Of a stretch of DNA of 64,000 nucleotides, positions 7,676 to 17,690 are shown in pieces. Every line of letters begins with the position of its first letter. Position 1 is the stretch's first letter. The translations under genes and the position numbers were made by a program. The DNA is from Gordonibacter sp. 28C (GTDB lineage Bacteria > Actinomycetota > Coriobacteriia > Coriobacteriales > Eggerthellaceae), in the NCBI RefSeq assembly GCF_003339845.1, contig NZ_PPTR01000002.1:186001-250000 (forward strand), written 5' to 3'. Below the pieces are notes generated by a model, which saw only the letters and a list, made by a program, of their open reading frames with translations, was not told where the DNA came from and searched no databases.

Positions 7676-9506
7676 ATTGGCTCCTGCCTCCCTCGGTCGA
7701 TCCGCAGCCGAAGACGTCGCAGCGCAGGCAGCGCCCGCACTCCTGTTCGACCTCCTCGCGGCTCATGCCCTCTTCCACGTCCAGGAAATCCCGCTTGCGC
7801 TCGCGCGCCGGGCGTTCCGCCAGCTCCACGCGGCCCTTGGGCGCGCGGTCGTTGGGCGCGGCCGCCGGAGCGTGCACGTCGCAGGCGAGTTTGTGCGAGT
7901 ACCCCAGGTAGGCGTCGATGTTGCGCGCGGCGACCTTCCCCGCGCCGATGGCGCGGATCACCGTGGACGGACCCGTTTGGCAGTCGCCGCCCACGAACAC
8001 GTTGCCGAAGCCCTCGGCCGCGAGGTGCTCGTCGGCGTCGAAGCGCCCCCAGGTGGTCTTCATGCCGAAGTCCTCGAACGGCTCCGCCTCTATGTCCTGC
8101 CCCACCGCGACGAGCACGACGTCGGCCTCGATGCGGCGCGGGGGCTTGTCGGCCGGCACGGGGGCCGGACGGCCGCCGCGCACGGCGCCGATCATCTGCG
8201 GCTGCGTGACGAGCGCGGCGCAGCGCCCGGTCCCGTCCACCTCGATGGCCGCCGGCGCCTCGAGCGCGATCAGCTCCACGCCCTCGGCCACGGCGCTCTC
8301 CACCTCGGCCGGCAGCGCCGTCATGTCGCACTTGCGGCGGCGGTACACCACCGACACCTCGGCGGCCCCGGCGCGCACGGCCGTGCGCGCGCAGTCCATG
8401 GCCACGTTGCCGCCGCCCACCACGGCCACCTTCTTGCCCGTAAAGTCCGGGTAGTCGCCGTCGCCGACGGCGCCCAGCAGCTCCACCGCCGACATGACGC
8501 CCGCTGCGTCCGCGTTCTCCATCTTGAGCGTCTTGCCCGCCTGCGCGCCCACGGCCACGTACACGGCGTAGTAGTTCTCGGCGATCTCGGCCATCTCGCG
8601 CGCGCCCACCGGCGTGTCGCAGAGCGCCGTGATGGAGCCGGCGGACAGGATGCCGCGGATGTCCTCGTCCAGCCGCTCCCGCGGGAAGCGGTAGGCGGGA
8701 ATGCCGTAGCGCAGCATGCCGCCCAGCTGGCTGCGCGCCTCGAACACCGTCACGCGGTGCCCCATGAGGGCGAGGAAGTAGGCGCAGGTGAGCCCGCTCG
8801 GCCCGCCCCCGACGACGGCGACGTTCTTGGCCGTGTCCACGCTGTGCGGCGGTGGCGGCACCCGGTCGGCGGAAGCTTGGTCCACGGCGTAGCGCTTGAT
8901 GCCGCGTATGTTGACCGGCGCGTCGACGAGCGTGCGGCGGCACCGCGCCTCGCAGGGGTGCTCGCACACGAACGCGCACGCCGTGGGGAACGGGTTGTCC
9001 TTGCGCACCAGGTTGACGGCCCCGGCGTAGTCGCCGGCCGCCACGAGCGCGATGTAGCCGGGCACGTCCACGTGCGCCGGGCAGAGCGTCTCGCAGGGGA
9101 CCGTCTGGCCCACCCCCTCCTGGCACGCGCCGCGTCCAACATGGCTCGCGTACTCGTCGGCGAAGGCGTCCATGCCTTCCAGCACGGCGTTCGCGGCCTC
9201 GTAGCCGATGGCGCAGTCGGAGGTGTCGCGCACCATCTCGGCCAGCGCGCGGGCCTCGACGAGCACGGCTTCGTCCGCGTCGCAAGCCGCCACGCGTTCG
9301 AGCAGCGCCGCCAGGCGCGGCAGGCCGTCGCGGCACGGCACGCACTTCCCGCACGTCTGCGCGGCGCCCGCCTGCAGAAGCGACAGCTGCACGACGACCG
9401 GGCACGCCCCCGGAGGCGTGGTCTCCACGCGCCGCGCGTATTTCTCCAGATAGGCGGCTAGGCGCCCGTCGTCCTTCGCCCTGGGCGCCACCGATAGCTT
9501 CGCCAA
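7668..9506 (-). CDS. FAD/NAD(P)-dependent oxidoreductase with NuoF-type Fe-S domain, formate dehydrogenase partner
   Basis: A 612-residue protein in three parts. Residues about 40-110 hold a NuoF C-terminal-like [4Fe-4S] site (CGKCVPCRDG, later TSDC). Next comes a GltD-like Fe-S domain (CETLCPAHVDVPGYI, CEHPCEARCRR). The rest is a pyridine-nucleotide flavoprotein with FAD loop VVGGGPSGLTCAYFLA, NAD(P) loop VVGGGNVAMDCART and FAD-closing VFVGGDCQTGPSTVIRAI; a Cys-rich tail (CGRCLRCDVFGCG) may bind another cluster. It probably exchanges electrons between NAD(P)H and the formate dehydrogenase subunit with which it overlaps by 8 bases. I chose the TTG at 9506 because of the AGGGAGGGA site just before it; an ATG at 9533 lacks one. 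Confidence 0.85.
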   Translation of the reverse strand: MAKLSVAPRAKDDGRLAAYLEKYARRVETTPPGACPVVVQLSLLQAGAAQTCGKCVPCRDGLPRLAALLERVAACDADEAVLVEARALAEMVRDTSDCAIGYEAANAVLEGMDAFADEYASHVGRGACQEGVGQTVPCETLCPAHVDVPGYIALVAAGDYAGAVNLVRKDNPFPTACAFVCEHPCEARCRRTLVDAPVNIRGIKRYAVDQASADRVPPPPHSVDTAKNVAVVGGGPSGLTCAYFLALMGHRVTVFEARSQLGGMLRYGIPAYRFPRERLDEDIRGILSAGSITALCDTPVGAREMAEIAENYYAVYVAVGAQAGKTLKMENADAAGVMSAVELLGAVGDGDYPDFTGKKVAVVGGGNVAMDCARTAVRAGAAEVSVVYRRRKCDMTALPAEVESAVAEGVELIALEAPAAIEVDGTGRCAALVTQPQMIGAVRGGRPAPVPADKPPRRIEADVVLVAVGQDIEAEPFEDFGMKTTWGRFDADEHLAAEGFGNVFVGGDCQTGPSTVIRAIGAGKVAARNIDAYLGYSHKLACDVHAPAAAPNDRAPKGRVELAERPARERKRDFLDVEEGMSREEVEQECGRCLRCDVFGCGSTEGGRSQYA

Positions 9507-9582
9507 CGTCCCTCCCTGCTCGCATGGGGTCACTGCATCACCGCATCATAGCAGAGCGCCGGGCAATGGGAGCGCGCCGCCA

Positions 9583-10428
9583 TCAATTCTCGACGGCTGC
9601 CACGGCGGCCTTCATGGTTCGCACATAGGCGGCCACCGGGTCCACGCAAGCGCGGCCGTGCTCGACCACCAGCCTCACGATGGCGCTGCCCACGATGACG
9701 CCGTCGGACACGGCCGCCATGGCGGCCGCCTGCTCGGGAGTCGACACGCCGAAGCCCACGGCGCACGGCACGCGCGGGTTCGCCTGCCGCACCTGGGCCG
9801 TCATGGCCGCAACGTCGGTGGAGATGCTCGATCGCGCGCCCGTCACGCCCAGCGACGATACGCAGTACACGAACCCCTCCGCCTCCCGGGCGATCATCCG
9901 CACGCGGTCGTGCGACGTGGGCGCCACGAACGACACGAACGACACGCCCGCCGCGCGGCAGGGGCCGGAGAACTCGTCCCTCTCCTCGAAGGGCACGTCG
10001 GGCAGGATGAGCGCGTCCACCCCCGCCTCGGCCATGCGCCGTGCGAACCGCTCGACGCCGAACGAGAACGGCACGTTGGCGTACGTCATGAACGCGAGCG
10101 GCACGTCCGTGCGCTTCCGCACGCGCTCTGCCAGCTGGAACACCTGGTCGGTGGTCGTGCCTCCCGCAAGGGCCCGCAGGTTGGCGGCCTGGATGACGGG
10201 CCCCTCAGCCGTGGGGTCGGAGAACGGGATGCCCAGCTCCACCAGATCGGCCCCCGCCTCGGCCATGGCCACCACCAGCTCCTCGGTGGTTTCCAAGTCG
10301 GGATCGCCGCAGGTGACGAACGGGATGAACGCCTTGCCGGAGACGAAGGCGCGCGCGACGCGGTCGACGCCCGATGCGGCGGCGGGCGCGTTGTCCGGCC
10401 GGGCGGCCGGCGCTTGGATGCTACTCAT
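9583..10428 (-). CDS. trpA: tryptophan synthase alpha subunit
   Basis: 281 residues, TIM barrel, cleaving indole-3-glycerol phosphate to indole for the beta subunit. [16 protein letters not shown] and the catalytic-Glu segment [16 protein letters not shown] are near the N-terminus, with the catalytic-Asp region further on and the phosphate loop [14 protein letters not shown] and [11 protein letters not shown] near the C-terminus. It is the last gene of the trp operon and overlaps trpB by 8 bases, as expected for partners of one complex. The N-terminus carries about 20 extra Ala/Pro-rich residues compared with most homologues. Confidence 0.96.
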   Translation of the reverse strand: MSSIQAPAARPDNAPAAASGVDRVARAFVSGKAFIPFVTCGDPDLETTEELVVAMAEAGADLVELGIPFSDPTAEGPVIQAANLRALAGGTTTDQVFQLAERVRKRTDVPLAFMTYANVPFSFGVERFARRMAEAGVDALILPDVPFEERDEFSGPCRAAGVSFVSFVAPTSHDRVRMIAREAEGFVYCVSSLGVTGARSSISTDVAAMTAQVRQANPRVPCAVGFGVSTPEQAAAMAAVSDGVIVGSAIVRLVVEHGRACVDPVAAYVRTMKAAVAAVEN

Positions 10429-11605
10429 GGAGGTCCTCCCCTCGATAGCGGGCTATGGCGGCGCAGTCCTTGTCGCCGCGCCCGGAGATGTTGATGACCA
10501 TGATCTGGTCCTTGCCCATGGCGGGCGCGAGCGTGCGCGCGTGCGCCACCGCATGGGCCGACTCGATGGCCGGGATGATGCCCTCCATGCGGCTCAGGTA
10601 CTCGAACGCCTCCACCGCCTCGTCGTCGGTGACGGGCACGTACTCGGCGCGCCCCGCGTCGTGCAGGGCCGCGTGCTCGGGCCCCACGCCGGGGTAGTCG
10701 AGCCCGGCCGAGATGGAGTACACGGGCGCGATCTGGCCGTGCTCGTCCTGGCAGAAGTAGCTCTTCATGCCGTGGAAGATGCCGAGCCGCCCCGTGGCGA
10801 TGGTGGCGGCCGTCTCGAAGCCGTCCACGCCGCGCCCGGCTGCCTCGCAGCCGATCAGGCGCACCGACGGGTCGTCGATGAAGTGGTAGAACGCCCCGAT
10901 GGCGTTTGAGCCGCCGCCCACGCAGGCCAGAACCGCGTCGGGCAGGCGCCCCTCGCGCTCGGCCAGCTGCTGCTTGATCTCGCGCGAGATGACCGCTTGG
11001 AAGTCGCGCACGATGGTGGGGAACGGGTGCGGGCCCATGACCGACCCCAGCACGTAGTGCGTGTCGTCGATGCGCGTCGTCCACTCGCGGAACGTGGCGG
11101 ACACGGCGTCCTTGAGCGTGGCCGTGCCCTCGTCCACCGCGTGCACCTGCGCGCCCAAGAGGCGCATGCGGTACACGTTGAGCGCCTGGCGCTCGGTGTC
11201 CTCGCGACCCATGAACACCTCGCACTCCATCCCCATGAGCGCCGCCGCGGTGGCGGTGGCCACGCCGTGCTGGCCGGCTCCCGTCTCGGCGATGAGGCGG
11301 GTCTTCCCCATCTTCTTGGCCAGCAGCGCCTGGCCCAGCACGTTGTTGATCTTGTGCGCGCCCGTGTGGTTCAAGTCCTCGCGCTTGAGGTACACCTTCG
11401 CGCCGCCCAGGTCCTCCGTCATGCGCTCGGCGAAGTAGAGGCGCGAGGGGCGTCCCGCGTAGTTGTTGAGCAGGTCCGCGAGCTCTCGGTTGAACTCCGG
11501 GTCCTCCTTGTAGTGAGCGTAGGCCTCTTCCAGCTCGCCCACGGCGTTCATCAACGTCTCGGGGATGTACTGGCCCCCGTGCACGCCGAACCTTCCTTTG
11601 GTCAT
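10421..11605 (-). CDS. trpB: tryptophan synthase beta subunit
   Basis: 394 residues, the PLP-dependent subunit that condenses indole with serine. The PLP lysine lies in [25 protein letters not shown] is the phosphate-binding loop; the start [16 protein letters not shown] is typical of the TrpB1 class that pairs with TrpA. The ATG at 11605 follows AAGGGAG at good spacing. It overlaps trpF by 4 bases (ATGA) and trpA by 8. Confidence 0.97.
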   Translation of the reverse strand: MTKGRFGVHGGQYIPETLMNAVGELEEAYAHYKEDPEFNRELADLLNNYAGRPSRLYFAERMTEDLGGAKVYLKREDLNHTGAHKINNVLGQALLAKKMGKTRLIAETGAGQHGVATATAAALMGMECEVFMGREDTERQALNVYRMRLLGAQVHAVDEGTATLKDAVSATFREWTTRIDDTHYVLGSVMGPHPFPTIVRDFQAVISREIKQQLAEREGRLPDAVLACVGGGSNAIGAFYHFIDDPSVRLIGCEAAGRGVDGFETAATIATGRLGIFHGMKSYFCQDEHGQIAPVYSISAGLDYPGVGPEHAALHDAGRAEYVPVTDDEAVEAFEYLSRMEGIIPAIESAHAVAHARTLAPAMGKDQIMVINISGRGDKDCAAIARYRGEDLHE

Positions 11606-12246
11606 CGTTGCTCCCTTGCTCTCGTCGTTTCCGCCTCGGGTGCGCCCGCGCCGTGCGCCTCGGCCACCGCCCGGGCCATCTTGCCCGCGTCCTTCGTCCC
11701 GTCCGTCTCCACTCCGCTGCTCAGGTCCACGGCGAAGGGGCGCGCGGCCGCGACGGCCCGGGCGATGGTGCCGGGCTCGAGCCCTCCCGCCAGGAAGAAC
11801 GGCCGCCCGCACGCGCGGGCGAGCTCCCAATCGAACGTCCGCCCGCTGCCCGCGCCGCTGTCGAGCAGCACGCAGTCGGCCGCGCTCGCCTCGGCCCGCG
11901 CGACGTCCGCGGCGCTCGCCACGCGGAACGCCTGCACGAGCGGCTTATCAGTCAGCTCGCGCAGCGCCGACACGTAGGCCGCGTCCTCGCTTCCGTGCAG
12001 CTGCGCCGCGTCGAGCGTGCCGTCGTTCAGCAGCTCCGCCACCGTCCGCACCGGCGCGTCCACGAACACGCCCACCGCGTGGATGCCCTCGTCCAGCCGC
12101 GCGGCAAGCAGGCGCACCTCCGCGGGCGACACGCTGCGGCGGCTGGCGGGCACGTCCACCACGAACCCGGCGTAGTCCGGACGCGCGGCGTTGGCGGCGT
12201 CCACGTCGGCGGGGCGGACGAGGCCGCACAGCTTGATCCGCGTCAT
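11602..12246 (-). CDS. trpF: phosphoribosylanthranilate isomerase
   Basis: 214 residues. The N-terminal [15 protein letters not shown] carries the catalytic Cys of the KxCG motif, GVFVDAP and AAQLHGSED follow, and [15 protein letters not shown] contains the catalytic Asp and phosphate loop; the C-terminal [15 protein letters not shown] and [14 protein letters not shown] finish the barrel. It converts phosphoribosylanthranilate to the deoxyribulose form between TrpD and TrpC. ATGA overlaps on both sides (trpC and trpB) imply translational coupling. Confidence 0.95.
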   Translation of the reverse strand: MTRIKLCGLVRPADVDAANAARPDYAGFVVDVPASRRSVSPAEVRLLAARLDEGIHAVGVFVDAPVRTVAELLNDGTLDAAQLHGSEDAAYVSALRELTDKPLVQAFRVASAADVARAEASAADCVLLDSGAGSGRTFDWELARACGRPFFLAGGLEPGTIARAVAAARPFAVDLSSGVETDGTKDAGKMARAVAEAHGAGAPEAETTRAREQR

Positions 12247-13091
12247 GCGCCCTCCCCTCGCAGCTCGTCCAATGCGGCGCGCTTGTCCGGGGCGCGCATG
12301 AGCGTCTCGCCCACGAGCACCGCATCGGTCCCCATCGCGCGCAGGCGCTCCACGTCGTCCGCCGTGCGGATGCCGCTTTCGGACACGAACAGCACGCTCG
12401 ACGGGGCGAGGGCGCGCAACCGGCCGCTCGTGCCCAGGTCGACCTCGAACGTGGCCAGGTCGCGGTTGTTCACGCCCACCACGCGCGCGCCCGCCGCGAG
12501 CGCGCGCTCCACCTCGCGCTCGGTGTGCGCCTCCACGAGCGCCGAAAGCCCCAGTTCGTCGCAAAGCGCCCGGTAGGCCGCCAGCTGCCCGTCGTCCAGG
12601 ATGGCGCAGATGAGCAGCACGGCCTGCGCGCCCAGGGCCTTCGCGCCGTACACCATGTACTCGTCCACCACGAAGTCCTTGCGCAGCACGGGGACGTCCA
12701 CCGCGCGAGCGATCTCGGCCAGGTACTCGTCGCGGCCTTGGAACCAGAAGGGCTCCGTCAGGCACGACACGGCCGCCGCGCCGGCCGCCTCGTAGTCGCG
12801 CGCGATGTCCACGTAGGGGAAGTCGCGCGCGATGAGCCCCTTGGACGGGGACGCGCGCTTCACCTCGCAGATGAACGAGACGCCGGGCCGCGCGAGGGCC
12901 CGCTCGAAGGGAAAGGCCGACGCCCCGCCCGCATCTTCGCCCGCCGAGACCCCGACCGCAGGGCCGCCGGCCGCCCGTTCGGCCGCCGCGCGCTCCTCGG
13001 CCGCCCGGCGCACGTCGGCCAAGGGCCGTGCGCGCTTCTCGTCCTCCACGCGCTCGCGCGTGCGCGCCGCGATCTTCTCCAGGATGCTCAT
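12243..13091 (-). CDS. trpC: indole-3-glycerol phosphate synthase
   Basis: 282 residues, a monofunctional TrpC that closes the indole ring. Motifs: [60 protein letters not shown] and [15 protein letters not shown]. An Ala/Gly-rich insertion at residues 35-60 lengthens the N-terminal region. Start ATG at 13091 ([15 protein letters not shown]) fits the family. It overlaps trpD and trpF by 4 bases each. Confidence 0.96.
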   Translation of the reverse strand: MSILEKIAARTRERVEDEKRARPLADVRRAAEERAAAERAAGGPAVGVSAGEDAGGASAFPFERALARPGVSFICEVKRASPSKGLIARDFPYVDIARDYEAAGAAAVSCLTEPFWFQGRDEYLAEIARAVDVPVLRKDFVVDEYMVYGAKALGAQAVLLICAILDDGQLAAYRALCDELGLSALVEAHTEREVERALAAGARVVGVNNRDLATFEVDLGTSGRLRALAPSSVLFVSESGIRTADDVERLRAMGTDAVLVGETLMRAPDKRAALDELRGEGA

Positions 13092-14098
13092 CGGTTGCTC
13101 TCCCGTGCGAACTCGTCCAGCTTCGCGCGCGCCGCGCCGGAATCGATGAGCTCCTCGGCGCGCCGCACGCCGCCGGCCATCGTGTCCGCCGCGCCGCCGA
13201 TGTAGAGCGCCGCGCCCGCGTTCAAGCACACGGCCTGGCGCTTGCCGCCGCGCTCGCCGCCGTCCAGTATGGCGCGCGTTATGGCGGCGTTCTCCTCGGG
13301 CGTGCCGCCCACGAGCTCGTCTTTGGCGCAGCGCTTGTAGCCGAAGTCCTCCGGCGCCACCTCGTAGGACTGGAACCAGCCGTCGCGTATCTCGCACACG
13401 CTCGTGGGCGCGGACATCGATATCTCGTCCAGGCCGTCCTGCCCGAACACCACCATGCCGCGCGCCACGCCCAGCTTCGCCATGACCTGCGCGAGCGGCT
13501 CCACGAGCGCCTGTTCGTACACGCCCATGAGCTCGCGGTTGGCGCCAGCCGGGTTCGACAGCGGGCCCAGGATGTTGAACACGGTGCGTATGGCCAGCTC
13601 CTTGCGCACCGGCGCCACGTACTTCATGGCTATGTGGTAGTTCTGCGCGAACAGGAAGCAGATGCCGATGCTGCCCAAAAGCTCGGTCGAGCGCTCGGGC
13701 GCGAGCGCGATGTTCACGCCCAGCGCCTCCAGCACGTCGGCCGCGCCGCACTTCGAAGAGGCCGCGCGGTTGCCGTGCTTGGCAACCGGGACGCCGCCCG
13801 CGGCGATGACCATGGCCGACGTCGTGGAGATGTTGAAGGAGTTCGAGCCGTCGCCGCCCGTGCCCACGATCTCCAGCACGTCCATGTCGTGCAGCAGCTT
13901 CACGCAGTGGGCGCGCATGCCCGCGGCCGACGCGGTGATCTCGTCCACCGTCTCGCCCTTCATGGCCAGCGCCGTCAGGTACGAGGCGGTTTGCACGGCG
14001 CTCGTCTCGCCGCCCATGATCTCGTTCATCACCCCTTCCGCCTCGGCGTAGGTCAGGTCCTCCTTGCGGGAGAGCTTGAGTATGGCTTCCTTTATCAT
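13088..14098 (-). CDS. trpD: anthranilate phosphoribosyltransferase
   Basis: 336 residues, transferring the phosphoribosyl group of PRPP to anthranilate. The glycine-rich PRPP site [17 protein letters not shown], the following [21 protein letters not shown], and [15 protein letters not shown] are all present. Length is standard and it is not fused to TrpG, which is encoded separately 41 bases upstream. Confidence 0.96.
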   Translation of the reverse strand: MIKEAILKLSRKEDLTYAEAEGVMNEIMGGETSAVQTASYLTALAMKGETVDEITASAAGMRAHCVKLLHDMDVLEIVGTGGDGSNSFNISTTSAMVIAAGGVPVAKHGNRAASSKCGAADVLEALGVNIALAPERSTELLGSIGICFLFAQNYHIAMKYVAPVRKELAIRTVFNILGPLSNPAGANRELMGVYEQALVEPLAQVMAKLGVARGMVVFGQDGLDEISMSAPTSVCEIRDGWFQSYEVAPEDFGYKRCAKDELVGGTPEENAAITRAILDGGERGGKRQAVCLNAGAALYIGGAADTMAGGVRRAEELIDSGAARAKLDEFARESNR

Positions 14099-14139
14099 CG
14101 TGCTCGACTTCCTTTCCGGTTCCGTCGTTTTCCTCTACC

Positions 14140-14718
14140 TTACGCCCGCCCGGCCAGCGCCAGGAAGTTCCCGACGATGGCGGCCCCGTCCGGCGTCATC
14201 ACCGACTCGGGGTGGAACTGCACGCCGAACACGGGCAGCTCGCGGTGCTCAACGGCCATCACCTCGCCGTCGGCCGTGCGCGCGCTCACGCGCAACCCGG
14301 GCGGCAGCGTGCGCTCGTCCACGGCGAGCGAGTGGTAGCGCGCCACCGGGAACGTGCGGGGCAGCCCCGCGAACAGCGCGCTCTCCCCCGTCGTCTCGAC
14401 CGGCGACACCTTGCCGTGCATGAGCTCCTTCGCGTACCCCACCGTGGCGCCGAACGCCGCGCAGATGGCCTGGTGGCCCAGGCACACGCCCAAGATGGGC
14501 ACCGCGCCCGCGAAGCGCTCGACCGCCTCCATGCACACGCCCGCGTCCTCGGGGCGCCCGGGACCGGGCGAGAGGATGAGGGCGTCCGGCGCCAACGCCG
14601 CGACGTCGTCCAAGCTCACGGCGTCGTTGCGCACCACCTGTATGTCGGGGCGGACAGCGCCCGCCATCTGGTAGAGGTTGTAGGCGAAGCTGTCGTAGTT
14701 ATCCACGAGCAGGATCAT
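14140..14718 (-). CDS. trpG: anthranilate synthase, glutamine amidotransferase subunit
   Basis: 192 residues, class I glutamine amidotransferase that supplies ammonia to TrpE. Triad: Cys in ILGVCLGHQAI and His-Glu in FGVQFHPES. The opening MILLVDNYDSFAYNLYQ is typical of TrpG/PabA. The ATGA overlap with trpE identifies it as the tryptophan rather than folate enzyme. Confidence 0.95.
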   Translation of the reverse strand: MILLVDNYDSFAYNLYQMAGAVRPDIQVVRNDAVSLDDVAALAPDALILSPGPGRPEDAGVCMEAVERFAGAVPILGVCLGHQAICAAFGATVGYAKELMHGKVSPVETTGESALFAGLPRTFPVARYHSLAVDERTLPPGLRVSARTADGEVMAVEHRELPVFGVQFHPESVMTPDGAAIVGNFLALAGRA

Positions 14719-16211
14719 CGCAGGCCCCCTTCCGCCGCCGCGAGCGCGTCCACCACGGCGCGGGCCTTGTTGCGGCACTCGGCGAACTCGGCGGCCGGGT
14801 CGCTGTCGGCCACGATGCCCGCGCCCGACTGCACGCACACGCGCCCGTCCTTCTTGTAGGCCAGCCGTATGGAGATGCAGGTGTCCATGTTCCCCGTGAA
14901 GTCCAGATACCCCACCGCGCCGCCGTAGATGCCGCGCTTCGTTCCCTCGAGCTCTTGGATTATCTGGCAGGCCCGCAGCTTCGGCGCGCCTGACAGCGTC
15001 CCTGCCGGCAGGATGGCGTCGAGCGCGTCCACCGCGTCGCGGTCGGCGCGCAGGCGGCCCTCCACCTCCGAGCCCAGGTGCATCACGTGCGAGAACCGCT
15101 GCACGGCCAGATGCCGGTCCACCCGCACGCTGCCCAGCTCGCTCACGCGGCCCAGGTCGTTGCGGCCCAGATCGACCAGCATGTTGTGCTCGGCCAGCTC
15201 CTTCTCGTCGGCCAGCAGGTCGTGCTCGTTGGCGGCGTCCTCCTCGTCGGTCGCGCCCCTCGGGCGCGTGCCCGCCAGGGGGAACGTGCGCAGCACGCCG
15301 TCTTGCAGCTTCGTCAGCGTCTCCGGCGAGGCCCCCGCTATCTCCACGTCGTCGCTCGAGAAGTAGAACAGGTAGGGCGAGGGATTCGTCGTGCGCAGCA
15401 CGCGGTACGCGTCGAACAGGCTGCCCTCCGCGGCGGCCGTCAGCGGGTTGGACAGCACCACTTGGAAGATGTCGCCCTCGCGGATATGGTGCTTCGCGCG
15501 CTCCACCATCTCGCCGTACTCCTGCTGCGAGAAACGCGGGGCCAAGGGCTCGCGCAGGCGCAGGGGCGGGAAGTACGCCTTGGCGCCGCTCTCCAGCAGC
15601 GCCACCGTCTCCTGCAGAGCCGCGCGCGCCCGCTCGTAGGAGGCCTCGAGGCCCTCGGGGTCGTCCGTGCGCACGCCGCCCACCACGAGTAGCTTCTGCC
15701 GGTCGTGGTCGAACGCGATCACCTGGTCGAACAGCATGAGGTCGACGTCGCGGAAGTCGCGGTCGGCCAACTCGCCCGCGCGCAGGCGCGGCTCGGCGTA
15801 CTTCACGTAGTCGTACGAGAAGTAGCCCACCAGCCCTCCGGCCAAAGGAGGCATGCCCGGCACCTGGGGGCTCTTGCAGCTCTCGAGCACCGCGCGGATG
15901 GCCCGGCCGGGATGGTCGGTTTCCTCCACCGTCTCGCGCAGCGGGGAGCCCTCGCGTCCCTCGCGCATGCGCAGCGTACCGTTCGTGCAGGTGAGCTCGA
16001 GAGTGGGGTTGCACCCCAGAAACGAGTAGCGGCCCCACGCGCCATCCTGCTCGGCGCTCTCCAGCAGAAAGCAGTGGCAGCTCGCGGAGCGCAGCGTGCG
16101 CATGACCTCGACCGGCGTGAACCGATCGGCCATGAGCTCGCAGCGCACGGGCACGCGACGGTAGTCGCCGCCCGCGGCGATGGCGCGCACCTCTTCGAGC
16201 GTTGGGTACAT
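14715..16211 (-). CDS. trpE: anthranilate synthase component I
   Basis: 498 residues, chorismate-using enzyme and first step of the tryptophan pathway. The C-terminal chorismate-binding domain shows FQVVLSNPL, SPETLTKL, PLAGTRPRG, LVDLGRNDLGRVS, ILPAGTLSGAPK and CVQSGAGIVADSDPA. The N-terminal LLES motif (CFLLESAEQDGAWGRYSFLG) is the site of tryptophan feedback inhibition in the family. The ATG at 16211 is preferred to a GTG 9 bases upstream because the AAGGAAGG site is then at normal distance. Confidence 0.95.
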   Translation of the reverse strand: MYPTLEEVRAIAAGGDYRRVPVRCELMADRFTPVEVMRTLRSASCHCFLLESAEQDGAWGRYSFLGCNPTLELTCTNGTLRMREGREGSPLRETVEETDHPGRAIRAVLESCKSPQVPGMPPLAGGLVGYFSYDYVKYAEPRLRAGELADRDFRDVDLMLFDQVIAFDHDRQKLLVVGGVRTDDPEGLEASYERARAALQETVALLESGAKAYFPPLRLREPLAPRFSQQEYGEMVERAKHHIREGDIFQVVLSNPLTAAAEGSLFDAYRVLRTTNPSPYLFYFSSDDVEIAGASPETLTKLQDGVLRTFPLAGTRPRGATDEEDAANEHDLLADEKELAEHNMLVDLGRNDLGRVSELGSVRVDRHLAVQRFSHVMHLGSEVEGRLRADRDAVDALDAILPAGTLSGAPKLRACQIIQELEGTKRGIYGGAVGYLDFTGNMDTCISIRLAYKKDGRVCVQSGAGIVADSDPAAEFAECRNKARAVVDALAAAEGGLR

Positions 16212-16249
16212 GGCCGGCACCTTCCTTCCGTTTCCGTCGGGAGGGCATG

Positions 16250-16575
16250 AAAAAAGCCCGCCCTCGACAAACCATCATTGCCAAGGACGAGCTTGCTGCC
16301 CGCGGTGCCACCTTGTTTCACGGCTCGCGCCGTGCGCTTTGCGAGGTACCTTCATACCTCCGGCAACTGACGTATGCCCTCACGTCGCGAATACTGAGTC
16401 GGCGGAAACCCGTTCCGCCGCCGTTCACCGCGCCCTCCGTGGTCCATTTGGCAACCTGCGTTCGATCCGGCTCTCAGCCACCCGGACTCTCTGTGCGTGC
16501 ACGGCTGCTTTGACTTCCACTTCAGCGGTTTCGTTCAAAACTGGAGGCATCATACCCCCGCCCCTGCGAGTTTGT
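16250..16575 (-). promoter_or_regulatory. Trp T-box riboswitch leader with intrinsic terminator
   Basis: Read on the minus strand, the leader has a long stem-I region with the AGAGAG...GGCTGAGAGCC landmarks, a candidate specifier TGG at 16446-16444 inside AAATGGACCACGG, then the T-box AAGGTGGCACCGCGG at about 16300-16314. Next comes a terminator whose arms (16281-16292 and 16256-16268) pair over about 12 bp with G-U pairs, followed by a six-U run at 16250-16255. Uncharged tRNA-Trp should stabilise the antiterminator and switch on trpE-G-D-C-F-B-A. Confidence 0.92.
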
Positions 16576-16686
16576 CAAACGAAAAAACATGCGCGATGTG
16601 CATTCGACGCGCGTCCTTGACGAACCTCCGGCCATGCAGTAGGTTCGATGCCGCACGTCGTCAACCATCGAGAGGAAGGCTTCCCC

Positions 16687-17643
16687 ATGGCCAGAGCCGT
16701 CGACAATCGCAAGGTCGCCATCATCGGATGCGGGTTCGTGGGCTCCGCCACGGCCTTCGCCCTCATGCAGAGCGGGCTGTTCACCGAGATGGTGCTCGTG
16801 GACGTGGATCGCGAGCGCGCCGAGGGCGAGGCGCTCGACATCGCGCACGGCATGCCCTTCGCCGGCCCCATGAACATCTACGCGGGCGACTACGACGACG
16901 TCGCCGACGCGGCCATCGTCATCGTCACCGCCGGGGCGAACCAGCAGCCAGGCGAGACGCGCCTCGACCTCGTGCACAAGAACGTGCGCATCTTCAAGTC
17001 CATCGTCCCCGAGATCGCGCGGCGCGACTTCCCCGGCATCCTGCTCGTGGTGTCGAACCCCGTGGACATCCTCACCCACGTGGCCCTGAAGCTCTCGGGG
17101 CTGCCCGAGAACCGCGTGATCGGCTCGGGCACGGTGCTCGACACCGCGCGATTCAAGTACATCCTGGGCGAGCATCTGGGCGTGGATCCGCGCAACGTGC
17201 ACGCGCGCATCATCGGCGAGCACGGCGACAGCGAGATCGCGGCATGGAGCACGGCGAACGTCTCGGGCATCCCCGTGAACGACTTCTGCGAGCTGCGCGG
17301 CCACTTCGAGCACGAGGAGTCCATGCGCCGCATAGCCGAGGACGTGAAGAACAGCGCCTACGAGATCATCGCGAAGAAGAAAGCCACCTACTACGGCATC
17401 GCCATGTCGGTGAAGCGCATCTGCGAGGCCATCGTCCGCGACGAGAAGCCCATCCTGCCCGTGTCCAACTACCAGCACGGCGTCCACGGCCTGAACGACG
17501 TGGTGCTGTCGATGCCGGCCGTGGTGGGCAAGGACGGCATCGAGTACCAGGTGCCCACCCCGCTGTCGGCCGACGAGCTGGCAAGGCTGCACGAGTCGGC
17601 GGAAGCGCTGAAGGAGATAATGGCGGAGCTGGATTTGGGGTGA
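16687..17643 (+). CDS. ldh: L-lactate dehydrogenase
   Basis: 318 residues, LDH/MDH family, interconverting pyruvate and L-lactate with NADH. NAD loop IIGCGFVGSATAFALM, LVVSNPVDILTHV, GTVLDTARFKYILGE and the catalytic His in IIGEHGDSEIAAWS are seen. The substrate-specificity residue in AGANQQPGETRLD is Gln rather than the Arg of malate dehydrogenases, favouring lactate. I start at the ATG at 16687 (GAGGAAGG upstream); an in-frame ATG 39 bases earlier is not supported. It is followed by a bidirectional palindrome. Confidence 0.93.
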   Translation: MARAVDNRKVAIIGCGFVGSATAFALMQSGLFTEMVLVDVDRERAEGEALDIAHGMPFAGPMNIYAGDYDDVADAAIVIVTAGANQQPGETRLDLVHKNVRIFKSIVPEIARRDFPGILLVVSNPVDILTHVALKLSGLPENRVIGSGTVLDTARFKYILGEHLGVDPRNVHARIIGEHGDSEIAAWSTANVSGIPVNDFCELRGHFEHEESMRRIAEDVKNSAYEIIAKKKATYYGIAMSVKRICEAIVRDEKPILPVSNYQHGVHGLNDVVLSMPAVVGKDGIEYQVPTPLSADELARLHESAEALKEIMAELDLG

Positions 17644-17662
17644 GCGAATAGCCCATTATTAT

Positions 17663-17690
17663 ATCTAAAAGCCGCATGCGGCTTTTAGAT
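17663..17690 (+). terminator. perfect 28-base palindrome after ldh
   Basis: The sequence is a perfect palindrome with arms ATCTAAAAGCCGCA and TGCGGCTTTTAGAT. It begins 20 bases after the ldh stop and has U-rich arms on both strands, so it probably terminates ldh. Confidence 0.7.

Noticed and set aside
16250-16292. Ordinary ribosome-coupled trp attenuator with a leader peptide
   Set aside because: No leader peptide with tandem Trp codons was found, and the T-box sequence plus long stem-I region explain the terminator better.
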